52,189 nt of DNA, taken from NCBI RefSeq assembly GCF_003003995.1, contig NZ_PVWF01000023.1:1-52189 (forward strand). Reading direction: 5' to 3'. The translations under genes and the position numbers were made by a program. How positions within the stretch are numbered: the stretch's first letter is position 1; the number at the start of each line of letters is the position of its first letter. The notes below the pieces were generated by a model, which worked only from the letters and a program-made list of their open reading frames with translations, was not told where the DNA came from and did no database searches. The DNA is from Pleurocapsa sp. CCALA 161 (GTDB taxonomy: Bacteria > Cyanobacteriota > Cyanobacteriia > Cyanobacteriales > Xenococcaceae). Shown piece after piece: positions 18,537 to 28,200 of the stretch.

Positions 18537-19634
18537 ATGAACGCTTTTAACTCAACTGCTACCAAAAGTATTCCGCAAATAAAGTCTCCTTCCTACAACT
18601 ATCCACAGCTAGATGGTTTTTTAAATATCTTGCGACCATTAATTCGCGAACCTTCGGTGGTTGGCTGTGAAGATTCTTTTTTTCGGGTACTTAGCCGAGA
18701 ATTAGCAGAAATTGGACTCAAGGTACAATATTATCAAGGTGTTCTAGTCGCTCAAGGCAGTAAACCTCACGATTTAATTCTCTCAGCGCATGTCGATCGA
18801 CACGGCTTATTATGTACTGGGACAAATGAATTTCAATATGCTGCTTTTGTTGCCAGTAACCGTAGTGATTTAACGGGAGATTCTGTTTCCGAACAGATGA
18901 TGCACACTATTGAAAATCGCTTTCAAGGGCAGCAGGTTCAGGCACACCTACCCTATGTAGGAACGTATTTGGGTCAGGGATATATTACTAATTCTTATAT
19001 TTGCCCTACGAGAAATAATTTAATTTTTGAGTTAGACGGCTTAGATTTTTTACAGCCAGGTACGCCAGTATCTTTCCTAGATCGTCTTAAGATAGAAAAT
19101 GACTGTATTTCGGCTCAAATAGATAATGTTGTCAGTGCTGCTATGATTGTCTACCTATTTCGACTGGGTTTTCAAGGTACGGCACTATTTACGGCACAAG
19201 AGGAGGCAGGTAAAAGTTGGCGCTATGCTCTTTCTTGGTTTCAACGTCAGCAGCTAACTACACAGCGGTTATTGATTTTAGACACAAGCCCTTATCCAAC
19301 TCGCGAAGTCGCCGAATTACAGCAGGTTACATTACGTCATCAAGATGCCAGTGGTTATTTTGCAACCGAAATAACTGCCGAATTAGCGCAAAGGTGCGAG
19401 AAGATGGGAATTTCTTATTCTTATAAAGACGCTTATATTCAGGCACAAAATAAAATAAATAATACATCATATTCATTAGGTAGAACTGAGTTAGGGCGAT
19501 TGGCCACTGCAACAGAAGGCAAGATTAACGGTACTACTCTACAAATTCCCTCCACTGATTACCACACCCCTAATGAAACCGCTTCTTTGTCCTCGATAAA
19601 TGCAGTAATTAAGTTATTAATGTCCTATATATAG
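18537..19634 (+). CDS. M42/M20-like zinc aminopeptidase-type protein
   Basis: The 365 residues show the M42 co-catalytic zinc pattern in order: ILSAHVDRHGLL (His-x-Asp), QIDNVVSAA (bridging Asp), FTAQEEAGK (Glu-Glu), LILDTSPYP (Asp) and IPSTDYHTPNE (final His). Members are aminopeptidases, deblocking enzymes or amidohydrolase-like. No signal peptide, so cytosolic. The gene begins 148 bases after the PKS-AOS on the same strand with no strong terminator between, so co-transcription is possible and a role in trimming or hydrolysing an amide of the PKS product is a hypothesis. A housekeeping peptidase is the plain alternative. Confidence 0.8.
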   Translation: MNAFNSTATKSIPQIKSPSYNYPQLDGFLNILRPLIREPSVVGCEDSFFRVLSRELAEIGLKVQYYQGVLVAQGSKPHDLILSAHVDRHGLLCTGTNEFQYAAFVASNRSDLTGDSVSEQMMHTIENRFQGQQVQAHLPYVGTYLGQGYITNSYICPTRNNLIFELDGLDFLQPGTPVSFLDRLKIENDCISAQIDNVVSAAMIVYLFRLGFQGTALFTAQEEAGKSWRYALSWFQRQQLTTQRLLILDTSPYPTREVAELQQVTLRHQDASGYFATEITAELAQRCEKMGISYSYKDAYIQAQNKINNTSYSLGRTELGRLATATEGKINGTTLQIPSTDYHTPNETASLSSINAVIKLLMSYI

Positions 19635-19777
19635 TTAAACCGCATCCAGTTTGAAACCAGGAGTTTTTAAGTTAACTATTCGCAAGTTCCACACCCGCGT
19701 AGCAATGAACTTCTGTTTAACTTGTTGAAAAACTATGGTTTTCTATTGTGTAAAAAAAGCTATTTAATTTTCCAGAG
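19635..19777. other. Non-coding region after the peptidase
   Basis: No reading frame or clear terminator is seen here. It borders the MITE-like copy B on its right. Together with 19894-20135 it makes a roughly 500-base gap, in which only the MITE-like element is recognisable. Confidence 0.4.
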
Positions 19778-19893
19778 AAATAAGTAGCTGGGTAAAATTA
19801 AATATAAAATAACGGATTCTTATTTTTCTCCCCTATCTCCACTACTCCACTACCTCACATAAGTCTTTAAATTAATTATGCCTAGCTACTTAT
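19778..19893 (-). mobile_element. MITE-like element, copy B
   Basis: About 116 bp, the inverted counterpart of 3130-3267. Its ends AAGTAGCTGGG (19782-19792) and CCTAGCTACTT (19881-19891) form imperfect terminal inverted repeats. The shared core AACGGATTCTTATTTTTCTC and CTACTCCACTACCTCACAT match the reverse complement of copy A, with the tandem GAGGTAGT of A present once here. It lies in a gene-free gap, codes for nothing, and probably depends on a transposase elsewhere. Confidence 0.7.
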
Positions 19894-20135
19894 GTATCTT
19901 TAAGGCGATCGCTTTAAAGATTTTTGTGAAATATATAAAAGAATATTATCAATGAGCGATTACTTTAAATTAAATACTTTTACTTTTAAGTTAATAATAA
20001 TATTCAACTTTTGATATAGAACTTAGAAAAAATAATTTTCTAAGATGACAGCAAATATATAAAATTTATAGATCTGATTCAGCTATTTGCGGCTTCGTTT
20101 TTTTGTTAGTTGGCTATTTTTAAAGCCAGAATAAT

Positions 20136-20339
20136 ATGAGTATTAATTTATTAACTAAACCCAAATTCGCCCCTAATCAAACAGTTTGCTTTATCGGCGG
20201 CATAGGTAAAATTAAAAGTATTCAACAGCAAGATAGTCGTTGGGTTTATACTATCGAGATGAGTATGGGAGTAGAACCCGATTTTGGTAGAGTAGGGGCA
20301 AAGACAACTATTGTTTTGGCAGAACAAGATATCCGCTGA
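20136..20339 (+). CDS. Small conserved cyanobacterial protein
   Basis: This 67-residue protein (MSINLLTKPKFAPNQTVCFIGGIGKIKSIQ...) has a compact beta-rich pattern with FIGGIGKIK, WVYTIEMSMG and a C-terminal TTIVLAEQDI. It resembles a small SH3-like or KOW-like barrel found in many cyanobacteria, which I recognise as a type but not by name. No Cys pair, signal peptide or membrane segment. It stands alone between the peptidase and the GH116 gene on the same strand. Confidence 0.65.
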   Translation: MSINLLTKPKFAPNQTVCFIGGIGKIKSIQQQDSRWVYTIEMSMGVEPDFGRVGAKTTIVLAEQDIR

Positions 20340-20516
20340 GCAAGACGAATCGTTTAAGCTTGGTTATTAATTGGTTGAATAGTAGGCAGTAGATAGTACA
20401 AGGGTTAACTTAGTTACCGAAAAGTACTAAAAGATCGCGATTTATCTAGAGATGTTCTGGTTAATCTATAATTTTGCTGTTATCCTGAATCTTGCTTTAA
20501 CCAGTTATTTGAGCAT

Positions 20517-22925
20517 ATGACCAACCAACAGCCAATTCAGATTCCTCATTGTGCCTGGCAACGTTCTATCGGTAAAGGATGGGATCATCCCTACACAGTG
20601 CGTTACGCTAGTAATCTGGATGATGGTCCTTGGCATGGAATGCCCTTAGGAGGAATGGGTGCAGGATGTATTGGTAGATCGAGTAAAGGAGATTTTAATC
20701 TCTGGCATTTGGATGGGGGAGAGCATATTTTCCAGTCTCTCCCCGCCTGTCAGTTTAGTGTGTTTGAACAGATAGCATCAGCTACTCAGGCTTACGCTTT
20801 AAGTACAGAAGCACCAAAGGATAATACTCTGTCTCGTTGGTCATGGTATCCGCAAGAGAAGGGAACTTACAGCGCTTTATATCCCCGCAGTTGGTTTGAG
20901 TATCAAGGAGTTTTTACCACAGATATTACCTGTGAGCAATTTTCGCCTATTTGGGCAGAGAATTATCAGGAATCCAGCTATCCCATCGTTAATTTTGATT
21001 GGACGATACACAACCCTACAGATCAGCCCATCACTTTGAGTATCATGCTGACATGGCAAAATACTGTTGGCTGGTTTACCAACGCGATTAAGTCACCGAC
21101 AATTAAAGTGCGGGATGATGGCAGTCCTGAATATGAATATCAACCTAAGTGGCGCGATAGTACAGGGAACTATAACGAGTGGATTCAGGATAACTATCGG
21201 GTGGGCTGTTTACTCAATCGGGTGCAGCCTCATGAAAATGTTCAAGAAGGGGATGGGCAAATTGCGATCGCCTCGGTTTATAATCCTAGTGTCGAAGTAT
21301 TCTATCTCAGCCGTTGGAATCCCGATGGTGACGGTGGGGAAGTCTGGGACAACTTTGCTGCTGATGGTTCTTTGCCCGACTTACAGGATGAAACTCCCGC
21401 TGATTCTGCTGAACAAATTGCTTGTGCGATCGCAATTCGCTTTACAGTTAAACCAGGTCAAACTAAGACTATCCCTTTTACTCTAGCTTGGGATTTACCC
21501 ATCACTGAATTTAAACAGGGCGTTAATTACTACCGTCGCTACACCGATTTTTTTGGACGCAACGGTAAAAACGCCTGGAGTATGGTGCGGACTTCCCTCA
21601 AGCATAGTGATTTGTGGCGCGAAAAAATTGAGGCTTGGCAACAGCCGATCCTGCAACGGGATGATTTACCCAACTGGTTTAAGATGGCCTTGTTTAACGA
21701 ACTATATTTACTGGCTGATGGTGGTACTCTCTGGACTGCCGCTACCGAAGATGATCCTGTCGGACAGTTTGGGGTTTTAGAGTGCCTGGACTATCGCTGG
21801 TATGAAAGCCTAGATGTGCGCTTATATGGTTCATTTGGCTTGATGATGCTCTGGCCAAAACTGGATAAATCTGTCCTGGAAGCTTTTGCCCGCGCAATTC
21901 CTCACCATGATGATACTCCGCGTATTGTGGGTTACGATCGCTCTAGCGCTATCAGAAAAGAAGCTGGCGCAACTCCTCACGATCTTGGCGCACCCAATGA
22001 GCATCCATGGCAGGAATCTAACTATACTTCCTATCAAGACTGTAACCAGTGGAAAGATTTACCCAGCGATTTTGTCTTGCAGGTATATCGTGACTATCTC
22101 CTCACAGGAAAAAACGACTCCGATTTCCTTTGGGAATGTTGGCACAGCATTACTCTGACTCTGGCATATCTCAAAAAATTCGACCGCGATAACGATGGCA
22201 TTCCCGAAAACTCTGGCGCACCAGACCAAACCTTTGACGACTGGAAACTAAGAGGTATCAGCGCCTACTGTGGCGGACTTTGGATTGCAGCACTCGAAGC
22301 AGCAATTAAGATTGGTCAGATTCTTCTAACTACTCCTCCAACAAATCCTCAACTACAGCCAGAAAATTTCCCGACAGGTATGCAAAATACCCTTGATATT
22401 TATCATAGCTGGTTGCAGCAATCGCGATCGCTCTATCATGATGCTCTTTGGAATGGTGAATACTACCGTCTCGATACCGAAAGTGGCTCTAATGTAGTCA
22501 TGGCAGATCAACTCTGTGGGCAATTCTACGCTCGTTTACTCGGCTTACCCGACGTGGTAGAAGAGCAATATACTATATCTACCCTCAATAAAATCTATGA
22601 TGCCTGTTTCCTCAAATTTCATGATGGTAAATATGGTGCAGCTAATGGCGTGTTGCCTGATGGTAGTGCGGTTAATCCTGATGATACCCACCCTTTAGAA
22701 GTTTGGACAGGAATTAACTTTGGTTTAGCTGCCTTTATGCTGCAAATGGGCATGAAAGAAGAGGCTTTTAAGTTAACTGAAACTGTAGTGAAGCAAGTTT
22801 ATGAGAACGGTTTACAGTTTAGGACTCCTGAAGCGATTACTGCGGTGGGGACTTTTAGAGCAAGTCATTATTTGAGAGCGATGGCTATTTGGTGTATTTA
22901 TGGGGTTTTGAGCGATTGGGAATAA
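20517..22925 (+). CDS. GH116 family glycosidase (GBA2-like glucosylceramidase type)
   Basis: The 802 residues span a whole GH116 enzyme: an N-terminal beta-sandwich (GMPLGGMGAGCIGRSSKGDFNLWH) and a C-terminal (alpha/alpha)6 barrel. By analogy with human GBA2 and bacterial GH116 enzymes, the nucleophile is Glu422 in FGVLECLDYRWY and the acid/base Asp574 in PDQTFDDW; the 152-residue spacing equals that in the characterised bacterial enzyme (441/593). The family hydrolyses beta-glucosides, including glucosylceramide in eukaryotes; bacterial members also take aryl-glucosides and beta-xylosides. No signal peptide. It lies 2.1 kb after the PKS-AOS on the same strand, so a sphingoid-like glycolipid substrate is a testable guess. 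Confidence 0.92.
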   Translation: MTNQQPIQIPHCAWQRSIGKGWDHPYTVRYASNLDDGPWHGMPLGGMGAGCIGRSSKGDFNLWHLDGGEHIFQSLPACQFSVFEQIASATQAYALSTEAPKDNTLSRWSWYPQEKGTYSALYPRSWFEYQGVFTTDITCEQFSPIWAENYQESSYPIVNFDWTIHNPTDQPITLSIMLTWQNTVGWFTNAIKSPTIKVRDDGSPEYEYQPKWRDSTGNYNEWIQDNYRVGCLLNRVQPHENVQEGDGQIAIASVYNPSVEVFYLSRWNPDGDGGEVWDNFAADGSLPDLQDETPADSAEQIACAIAIRFTVKPGQTKTIPFTLAWDLPITEFKQGVNYYRRYTDFFGRNGKNAWSMVRTSLKHSDLWREKIEAWQQPILQRDDLPNWFKMALFNELYLLADGGTLWTAATEDDPVGQFGVLECLDYRWYESLDVRLYGSFGLMMLWPKLDKSVLEAFARAIPHHDDTPRIVGYDRSSAIRKEAGATPHDLGAPNEHPWQESNYTSYQDCNQWKDLPSDFVLQVYRDYLLTGKNDSDFLWECWHSITLTLAYLKKFDRDNDGIPENSGAPDQTFDDWKLRGISAYCGGLWIAALEAAIKIGQILLTTPPTNPQLQPENFPTGMQNTLDIYHSWLQQSRSLYHDALWNGEYYRLDTESGSNVVMADQLCGQFYARLLGLPDVVEEQYTISTLNKIYDACFLKFHDGKYGAANGVLPDGSAVNPDDTHPLEVWTGINFGLAAFMLQMGMKEEAFKLTETVVKQVYENGLQFRTPEAITAVGTFRASHYLRAMAIWCIYGVLSDWE

Positions 22926-23019
22926 GTGATTCATTTATTGGATAAACCAGCCACACGAAGCTATTTTGTAAAATTGCTAAACTGACAAAGAAATGTGACT
23001 TCATCATCAATTAGCAATA

Positions 23020-23910
23020 GTGGATAGACAAAAGCGACCGTCAGAAAAATTTAATCAGAATAGTCAGCAAGCTGACCAAAGAGGTGAGTTATATTCAGCA
23101 AAAGATCATTTATTAGAGAAAAAAACTTCTTGGCTATTAAAAAAACGAAAAGGTGGCAAATCAATATGGGATTGGTTGGATTTACTTATTGTGCCAATAC
23201 TAATCGCTACAACTGCTGGCACATTTACTTTAATTAATGTTTCACGGCAAATCGAAATATCTAGGCAATTGAATAAGATTTATAAACAAAGAGATAAAGA
23301 CGAAAAAAATCGTAATCAGCGAAATTTATTGGTCGAATATATGGATGAAATTTCTGGATTAGTCGAGCAAAAATTGCTTAACTTGGATGATGATAATTCA
23401 ACAACTCAAAGAACTATTGCTAAGGCAAGAACGATTTCTATATTAAGAGCCTTGGATAGCGATCGCAAGGGGGAATTAATTCAATTTCTTAGTACTGCTC
23501 AACTAATCGAAGCAGACAACCAAGTTGTTGATTTATTCTCAGCCAATCTTACGAATGCCAATCTGAAGGCATCCATTCTTAGAAAAGCTGATTTGAATGG
23601 TACTTTATTGTTTAGATCTAATCTTTGGGGTGCTAATTTAATAGAAGCTGATTTAAGCAAAGCTATTTTAGTAAAAGCCGATCTTGAGGATGCCACTCTT
23701 GAGAAAGCTAATCTCGAAAAAACTGATCTTGAAGAAGCTAATCTTAATCGAACCAACTTAAATAAAGCTAATTTTATAGGAGCAATAAATATAGTTCCTG
23801 TTCAGATCAAATCAGCTTGTAACTGGGAACAAGCAAAATTCACTGAAGGGTTTAAACAAAAGTTAGCTCAAGAACCAGATCGTAAAGTTGATTGCAGTAG
23901 ATGGAATTGA
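23020..23910 (+). CDS. Membrane-anchored pentapeptide-repeat protein
   Basis: The start is GTG at 23020. Of 296 residues, the first 45 are charged, followed by one membrane helix (WLDLLIVPILIATTAGTFTLI, about 51-70), then a charged coiled-coil-like stretch (ISRQLNKIYKQRDKDEKNRNQR). A pentapeptide-repeat solenoid follows around residues 170-260 with A(D/N)Lxx units such as ANLTNANLKASILRKADL and ANLEKTDLEEANLNRTNL. The tail has two Cys (SACNWEQAKF, VDCSRW). This is the common cyanobacterial arrangement; function unknown, probably a protein-interaction scaffold at the membrane. Confidence 0.85.
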   Translation: MDRQKRPSEKFNQNSQQADQRGELYSAKDHLLEKKTSWLLKKRKGGKSIWDWLDLLIVPILIATTAGTFTLINVSRQIEISRQLNKIYKQRDKDEKNRNQRNLLVEYMDEISGLVEQKLLNLDDDNSTTQRTIAKARTISILRALDSDRKGELIQFLSTAQLIEADNQVVDLFSANLTNANLKASILRKADLNGTLLFRSNLWGANLIEADLSKAILVKADLEDATLEKANLEKTDLEEANLNRTNLNKANFIGAINIVPVQIKSACNWEQAKFTEGFKQKLAQEPDRKVDCSRWN

Positions 23911-24141
23911 CACTTAAAGAGAATATTAATTAAACTACAATTGTGACTGTATAAAAATCAAACCATGAGCAAATTGTGGAATCATTCTAAAGTTAAACTT
24001 ATCAAGTTCTTTAACAATATCTGGGTTATCAAAATCTTTGAAATTCATATTCAAAGAAAAGATTCAGCAAAACTGTAGGCTAGCAAAATTAGTAACTAAT
24101 CTTGGTTCATAATTGAAAGAGATCGCCTTAAAATAAACAAA

Positions 24142-24372
24142 ATGACATTACAAGAAGTTCTCAAATTAGCCAAACAACTAACTCCCATAGATAAAGTGCG
24201 TTTAATTCAACAACTTACTCCAGACTTAGAGAAAGAATTAGAACAACAAAAACCGCACCCCAAAAGATCATTACTAGGTTTATGTGCTGATTTAGGCACT
24301 GCACCATCGGCAGAAGAGATTGATCTTACTCGCAGTGAGATATGGGATAGTTTTCCCAGAGAGGACATCTAA
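24142..24372 (+). CDS. Antitoxin of a PIN-type toxin-antitoxin module
   Basis: A 76-residue acidic protein (MTLQEVLKLAKQLTPIDKVRLIQQLTPDLEKELE...) of the short helical antitoxin type frequent in cyanobacteria. The N-terminal helices probably serve dimerisation or DNA binding. The C-terminal part (LTRSEIWDSFPREDI) is the likely toxin-neutralising tail. The stop codon abuts the toxin ATG directly (24370-24372, then 24373), the usual coupling. The partner toxin is frameshifted. Confidence 0.75.
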   Translation: MTLQEVLKLAKQLTPIDKVRLIQQLTPDLEKELEQQKPHPKRSLLGLCADLGTAPSAEEIDLTRSEIWDSFPREDI

Positions 24373-24779
24373 ATGATTGTAGCGGTGGCAGATACCCATA
24401 CGATCATCTGGTATTTATTTAATGATGAGAGACTTTCTAACATTGCACGGCAAACAATTGAAACAGCAGCAGTAGATGGAAATCAGATTGGCATTTCTTC
24501 GATTACTCTAGCTGAAATAGTTTATCTAATTGAATTGAAAAAAACCGTATTCCAGAACAGACATTTGAACGTTTACTAAATGCAATGGAAGAAGAAAATA
24601 GCGTATTAATTGAAATTTCTTTGGATAAAAATGTAGTTAAAACTTTAGTTCGAGTAGACAGAAAACAAATCCCCGATTTACCAGATCGTATTATTGCTGC
24701 TACTGCTTTATACGTCCAAGTTCCAGTAATTAGTAAAGACAGAAAAATTAAGTTATCTGATATTCAGACTATTTGGTAA
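24373..24779 (+). pseudogene. vapC: PIN-domain toxin (VapC-like), frameshifted in a poly-A run
   Basis: The first part (24373-24579) reads MIVAVADTHTIIWYLFNDERL with the first PIN Asp, then ISSITLAEIVYLIELKK. The second (in frame to 24779) ends DLPDRIIAATALYVQVPVISKDRKI, the C-terminal PIN acidic segment. The break falls in a run of seven A at 24538-24544. One more A would join them as LIELKKNRIPEQTFERLLNAMEEENS, giving a normal toxin of about 135 residues. So one base has been lost, by mutation, slippage or sequencing error. PIN toxins are Mg-dependent ribonucleases. As read, the toxin is dead while its antitoxin remains intact. Confidence 0.82.
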
Positions 24780-25200
24780 TTTTGGTAATCAAAAAAATTG
24801 CGATCGCTATGATTAAAATCGTAGTAAAAAAAAGGCGATCGCCTAAAATCGATTTTACTATTGATACAAGCTTTTCATAAAAGTATCATAACTAAAGGCG
24901 ATCGCTGTGACTCCAAGGGTGTTTGTTTTGTCTAATTTAGGTTTTTAGGTTTCGGCGAAGCTCAGGACAAAAGTTAAACAAGGGAAATCGAAAGCCAAAC
25001 TAATTTCAACAGCAAACCAAATACATAAATTCATTTTGCTTAAGTATGGTGGTAGTTAAACAACTGCTGCTGTTTTAGGGTTGAGTAATCTCCTCTGGGG
25101 GAAGGCAATTTTATCAAAGCAAGGTAGGATCTTAGTCTATTAATTTTTTATTATGCTTAAAAGGTGGTAGTTAGTCCGAACCACTCATAAAGTTGAGATT
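24780..25200. other. Non-coding region with HIP1 palindromes
   Basis: Three HIP1 octamers occur in about 110 bases, including the extended palindrome AGGCGATCGCCT near 24833. Two related phrases, GGTGGTAGTTAAAC near 25049 and GGTGGTAGTTAGTCC near 25161, form an imperfect direct repeat. A phrase TTCGGCGAAGCTCAGGAC near 24953 looks like a small dispersed repeat. No gene is supported. The TamB-like gene's promoter should lie in its right part. Confidence 0.4.
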
Positions 25201-28200
25201 ATGACTAAATCTGTCAACACTCCTCCCAACCCCGAACCTGAGCAACCAAAAGGTTTGCAGCGGTTGTTGAACAAGCTCAAATCTGCTCCCAAAACGTTAG
25301 TAGGAGGAGTTGCAGCGATCGCTGCTGTAGGTGGTTTGAGCTACTGGGGAACACAAGTTTTGGTCAAAAATAAATTAGCGCCGTTTTTAGAGAATCAAAT
25401 CGGCAAGATTATTGAGCGTCCGATTGATTTGGGAGAACTAAAAAATTTTTCTCTCAATGGGGTTGAGTTTGGCAATACGGTTATTCCGCCTACAGCTACT
25501 GATCCAGACAAGGTGGAGGTGGAGGGAGTAAAAGTTGGGTTTAATATTATCCCTGTCTTATTTCGTCGCACTTTACCTCTAGAGGTGGCTTTAATTCAAC
25601 CCGATATTTATCTCGAACAAGAGCAGGATGGGGAATGGGTTAATCTGGACTTTCTTAACCAAGACACTGAAAAAAAAGAACCCTTAGTCTACTTTGATGT
25701 AGATTTGGATGTCGAACAAGCCAATATTACCGCTGTACCTTATCAGCAGAATCCGCTTAAAGGAAAGCTAGACGGTAGTGGCAGATATAATCAGAAACAA
25801 GCTTTTGCCGAATACGATCTCGACGCAACTATCGAACAGGCTAAAGCAACTATTCGGGGAAAAACTCAGTTAGAAACTGGTAGCACCAATACCAAACTGC
25901 TGATAGACAACCTTATTTTGGCAGATGCAGCGACCTTTTTACCAATTCCTCTAGAAATTAATAGTGGGACACTTAATGCCAATTTAGATATTAATATTCC
26001 TTCTTTTCAAGAAATTACCGCAGCTAACGTTAAAGGCAAGGTTAATCTGCAAAACCTGTCGGGAGAAGCTACGGATTTAAACGCGCCGATTACGGCTGAA
26101 TCTAAACTTAATTTTAGTGGTCGTAATGCAAAAGTTAACCAGACTCAGGCAACTTTAGGAGATATTACCGCCCAAGTAGAGGGGCAGGTTAACTTAGATA
26201 CTGGCTATGATTTAGATGTTGATGTGCTGCCGTTTCAGCTAGCCAGTCTACCTAATCAGCTAACTCAGCAATTGCCTGTGGATGTTGCAGGAGAAGTAGC
26301 AGCACAGGTTCAGCTACGGGGAGCAATTAAAGATCCCAAGCTGACAGGCAAGATTAACAATACGCAGACGGTAATTATCGATCAAACTCCACTCCAGAAA
26401 ATTAATGCCGATTTTCGGGGAGACTTAGATCGAGTCGTTTTAGAAGATGTGCAGGTTATCCCCGTGGCAGGGGGAAAGGTAATGGCGGCAGGGATAATCA
26501 CTACTAATCTGAGACAGGCTTTAGACAGTAAGCAGCCAATAGATACGGCTAAGATGCCTGTAGCTTTCAACTTTACCGCAGATTTACCCACAGAGAAACT
26601 GGTTAACCCTTACTATCAAATACCCCAAGAGGTAGCGGTAGGAGATCTTCAGGCAGAAGGACAGATTGATGGCACTTTGAATAATCCTCAAGGTGCGGTT
26701 AAGTGGAATATTGCTGACTCTCGCGCCAGTAATCTAGAAGATCTGGCAGGTTCAGGCGAATTAGTCATTGCCAATCAAAAGATACTGCTTAAAGACACAG
26801 AAATTACCTACGGCGAGGGACAAGTAGACTTAACGGCAGATGCCAATTTAGAAACTAAACAATGGCAAGCAAGCCTAGACGCAAATGATCTCAACCTCAG
26901 ACCCTTTGCTGCTCAGTTTAGTAACCCCAATTTAAACCTGGATCGACCTTTGGGGGTAAATAAGGCTCAGGCTAAGTTTAACGGCAGCTTAGAGCAAATG
27001 GCTTTGGAGCAGATTGAGGGGACTGCGAATCTCAACCTAGATGTTAACGGTGGCAATACTATAATTAATAGTCAGCTTAACGAGGGCAATGTTCAAGCCA
27101 AGGCAATTACTGACAACATTAAGCTTAATTCCTTAATCCCCAGTCTACCGGTGGCTACATCTTTACAAGCAGGAACAATTACCGCTTCAGGAAAAGTCAA
27201 ACAATTATTAGCATTTAAAGACAACCCCAGTTTAAATAGTCTCAAAGCTGATGCCGATTTCGATCTACTGGTAGATGGTGAAGCCGTTGCGGTTAACAGC
27301 CAATTAAACTCAGGTAAGATTCAGGCTCAAGGCAATACCAGCCAAATTAATCTTAATCGCCTTGTCTCTAATTTACCCGTACCCGCAAAAATTAGGTCAA
27401 GCCAGCTAACGGCTACAGGGGAATTACGGCAGCTATTAACTTGGGCTGATAACCCTAGCCTCAGCACTTTTGTTGCGCGTGTAGATGCAGATTTAAATGT
27501 GGCTGAGGGGACAGTTAAGGCGATCGCTGATCTTAAAAACAACCAGTGGCAGGCGAACCTAGATGCCAATGATATTAGCTCACAACTACTGCTAGATAAA
27601 TTCGCTCCCCCTAATCTGGCTGGACTACAGTTAGATAACATCAATGCTCTGGCAAATCTTTCGGGAGATATTCGACCTTTAATTAATAAAAATACTAATA
27701 TCCCCGTGGCGGTTAACCAACTGACTGTGGATTCGGGAGTACAAAACCTTCAAGCTCAGGGCAATCTTAATCTAGCTAATCTTACGAGTAAGTTAGATGC
27801 TGATAGTAATCTGAATGTTAAGGCTAATCTCGACTTCGATCGTCTGCCCATAGATCAGCTAGTGGCACAAACTAGCCAAAATAACGAACTAATCAAAGAG
27901 AGCGTGAATGTTAAGGGTCAGGCCGTTTTCAACGGTCAATTTACAGGTCAACAATTACTCTCTGCGCCGACAGAAAACGTCAGCCTGATTGGCAATCTCA
28001 ATCTAGAGAATTTTGCCTTCAACGAGATTGTTTTTGACCCGATCATGACGGGCAGACTTAATATCCAGCCCCAACAAGAAATTGCCCTCAATCTTCAAGG
28101 GTCACAGGACATAATTGCCGCTAGAGCCGTTCCCTGTACTACCAGTAACTGTAGGCTTCCCTATCTACCGACAAACTTAGAAGTGCGTCAGGGAGAAGAT

